From Candidatus Thiodiazotropha sp. (ex Gloverina cf. vestifex) (GTDB lineage Bacteria; Pseudomonadota; Gammaproteobacteria; Chromatiales; Chromatiaceae), in assembly GCA_025656435.1 (NCBI GenBank), contig JAHXHT010000122.1, forward strand, positions 1-7,166: a DNA stretch of 7,166 nt, written 5' to 3'. Shown here piece after piece: positions 6,041 to 7,166 of this stretch. Under the pieces are notes generated by a model. That model did no database searches. It saw nothing but the letters and a program-made list of their open reading frames with translations, and was not told the origin of the DNA. Within the stretch, counting starts at the first letter, position 1. Every line of letters starts with the position of its first letter. Position numbers and translations under genes: made by a program.

Positions 6041-6838
6041 CTATTGCCAGTTCAGTAGCAGGCGTCGGGCAGCCATGTCACCGGCTTCAGCCTGCTTTTG
6101 AGTCGTACTTCTCAAAGCCTGCATGCGCACTTTCGCCTGTGGAATATTTTGACTGGCAGCTTTGCTGTACCACTTGTGTGCCTGGAAGGTATCTGGGGCC
6201 TGAAGCAGACTGCTGCCTGCAGAGAAATGGATAGGGTCGTGGAGGCTGGCCAGGTCAAAGGCGGCCTGTCCACCCCCCTGTTTGGCAGCATAGAAAAGCA
6301 GTAGGTAGGCATCACTCAGTGCGCCTGCCTGTTGATAAGTCTGAGCCTGGTGCAGCATTTCAGACTCATTCAAGGTGATGTTGCCACTGCGTAGGTCGGT
6401 AATGATTTCTCGGGCCGCTGCACCTTCGGGGAGGTGTTGATTCTCTGAAGGCATTTCTGATGGTTGGGGCACTGCATCCTCAGCCACCTGGGTTTTGATG
6501 GGTACTTCTCCATCAGTGGTGTCTGTCGGTGAGACTGCTTGTTGCTCAGCCGCGTCTATCTGTGCCCGGATGATGGGATCGATATCCTGCTGTGGCAGCG
6601 GCGGCAGTTCGACAGCCTCTTCAGGTGCGAAGATATAGTAGATACCCACCAGTAAGAGTAGTGCCACAGTAATCTCTAGTGCCACCCGCAATCGGCCGGA
6701 TTTGTTGTGCGGTTCCTCCACGTCGGAGAAGTCGTCTGTGAGTCTGGAATCCGAAGTGGTCATACAGCCTTTTCTTGTAGATCTGGTATGGGTTCCTTGT
6801 CGCACTTCCGAAGGATCATCGGGTGCGTCGTCGGCCAT
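6041..6838 (-). CDS. Membrane-anchored Sel1/TPR-like repeat protein
   Basis: From the ATG at 6838 this is a 265-aa single-pass protein. It has a charged N-terminal region (about 1-50), one transmembrane helix (about 52-70, VALEITVALLLLVGIYYIF), a long acidic, proline-rich linker with many Q/E/S/T residues (about 74-135), and a helical C-terminal region. That region holds at least one Sel1-like repeat pair (about 172-242): AYLLLFYAAKQGGGQAAFDLASLHDP, then AHKWYSKAASQNIPQAKVRMQAL. The topology suggests N-in, C-terminal domain in the periplasm, next to the secreted VWA protein whose gene starts 24 bp downstream. Sel1 repeats normally bind other proteins, so this is likely a scaffold for the VWA/ABC system. 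The start is uncertain. A GTG at 6847 extends it three residues; ATG 6838 has GGTGA five bases upstream; ATG 6763 (240 aa) has AAAAGG four bases upstream and keeps the membrane helix. I do not recognise a named family. Confidence 0.75.
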   Translation of the reverse strand: MADDAPDDPSEVRQGTHTRSTRKGCMTTSDSRLTDDFSDVEEPHNKSGRLRVALEITVALLLLVGIYYIFAPEEAVELPPLPQQDIDPIIRAQIDAAEQQAVSPTDTTDGEVPIKTQVAEDAVPQPSEMPSENQHLPEGAAAREIITDLRSGNITLNESEMLHQAQTYQQAGALSDAYLLLFYAAKQGGGQAAFDLASLHDPIHFSAGSSLLQAPDTFQAHKWYSKAASQNIPQAKVRMQALRSTTQKQAEAGDMAARRLLLNWQ

Positions 6839-6847
6839 ACATTTCAC

Positions 6848-6914
6848 CAGAAGCGGGAAATAAAATCCATAAACACACTTGAATCTGGATAGACGGGATA
6901 AGCAGAGAGAAGAG
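6848..6914 (-). promoter_or_regulatory. Gap between tRNA-Leu and the Sel1-VWA-ABC operon; likely promoter region
   Basis: This 67-bp gap lies on the transcribed side between the tRNA 3' end and the first operon gene. Read on the minus strand it is T-rich with a -10-like TTTATG/TTTTAT run (around 6855-6875), but no convincing -35 is present and there is no hairpin terminator after the tRNA. The operon may have its own weak promoter here or be read through from the tRNA promoter. Confidence 0.25.
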
Positions 6915-7001
<87 letters not shown>

Positions 7002-7069
7002 GTAGAATGGGGGGAGAATAACCTCAATTTTTTCGATTGGGAAGGGGTTCAGGCGGAAAAATTGACATA

Positions 7070-7084
7070 TTCCCTATTAGGGAA
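7070..7084. promoter_or_regulatory. 15-bp palindrome upstream of tRNA-Leu (possible operator)
   Basis: TTCCCTA (7070-7076) and TAGGGAA (7078-7084) form perfect 7-bp arms around one central base. On the minus strand the palindrome lies within the 17-bp spacer of a weak promoter-like pair, TTCAGA (7092-7087) and TATGTC (7069-7064), about 60 bp before the tRNA. On the + strand a consensus -35, TTGACA, sits at 7062-7067. A dimeric regulator could bind here; its identity is unknown. Confidence 0.35.
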
Positions 7085-7137
7085 GCTCTGAACGAATCCA
7101 TCGATTGAGGGATAATGGTGCACATTCTAGGCCAATC

Positions 7138-7164
7138 ATTATATAGACCCCATGAAGCAAACAA
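7138..7164 (-). promoter_or_regulatory. Possible minus-strand promoter at the right edge
   Basis: A consensus -10 TATAAT occurs on the minus strand at 7143-7138. The best -35 candidate is TTGTTT (7164-7159), with a short 15-bp spacer, so this is weak overall. It could drive tRNA-Leu with a leader of about 130 nt. On the + strand an ATG at 7152 (M-K-Q-T-T...) runs to the window end and might begin a rightward gene, but it has no visible ribosome binding site. Confidence 0.25.
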
Positions 7165-7166
7165 CT

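Overview
The window looks like chromosomal DNA of a gammaproteobacterium. The evidence is the close similarity of the cold-shock protein, TruC and small RRM protein to gammaproteobacterial families, a tRNA-Leu with its CCA encoded, and mixed base composition (AT-rich on the left, GC-rich over the large operon). I suspect a free-living or symbiotic sulfur-oxidiser-type lineage, but that is a guess from general resemblance.

Layout. Bases 2-220 (+) hold the C-terminal end of an isoprenylcysteine-methyltransferase-like membrane protein, cut by the window edge and possibly degraded. A 257-bp leader follows, then a CspA-type cold-shock gene (478-687, +), a perfect 13-bp hairpin (699-732), and a small RRM RNA-binding protein gene (804-1070, +). 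From 1224 leftward-transcribed genes begin, convergent with the RRM gene. In transcription order (minus strand, right to left) they are: tRNA-Leu(CAA) (7001-6915), a membrane-anchored Sel1/TPR-like protein (about 6838-6041), a 668-aa periplasmic VWA-domain protein (6016-4010), an ABC ATPase (4007-3234), an FtsX-type ABC permease (3234-2023) and truC (2008-1224). The five protein genes are packed with gaps of 24, 2, -1 and 14 bases and are very probably one operon. A hairpin with a T-rich tail (1240-1214) closes it.

Most interesting content. The VWA protein resembles the periplasmic C-terminal half of the type VI secretion kinase PpkA, but has its own signal peptide and no kinase domain. It is followed directly by an ABC ATPase and FtsX-like permease resembling TagT and TagS, the transporter that acts upstream of PpkA in Pseudomonas. 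No kinase, phosphatase, TagQ, TagR or secretion structural gene lies in the window. This suggests a stand-alone envelope-sensing or stress module made of a Sel1-like membrane protein, a periplasmic VWA protein and an ABC mechanotransmitter or lipoprotein-type transporter. The system's function is inferred, not shown.

A second notable point: truC is interrupted by a one-base frameshift at an A7 run (1373-1379). Restoring one base gives a 261-aa protein with a normal TruC C terminus.
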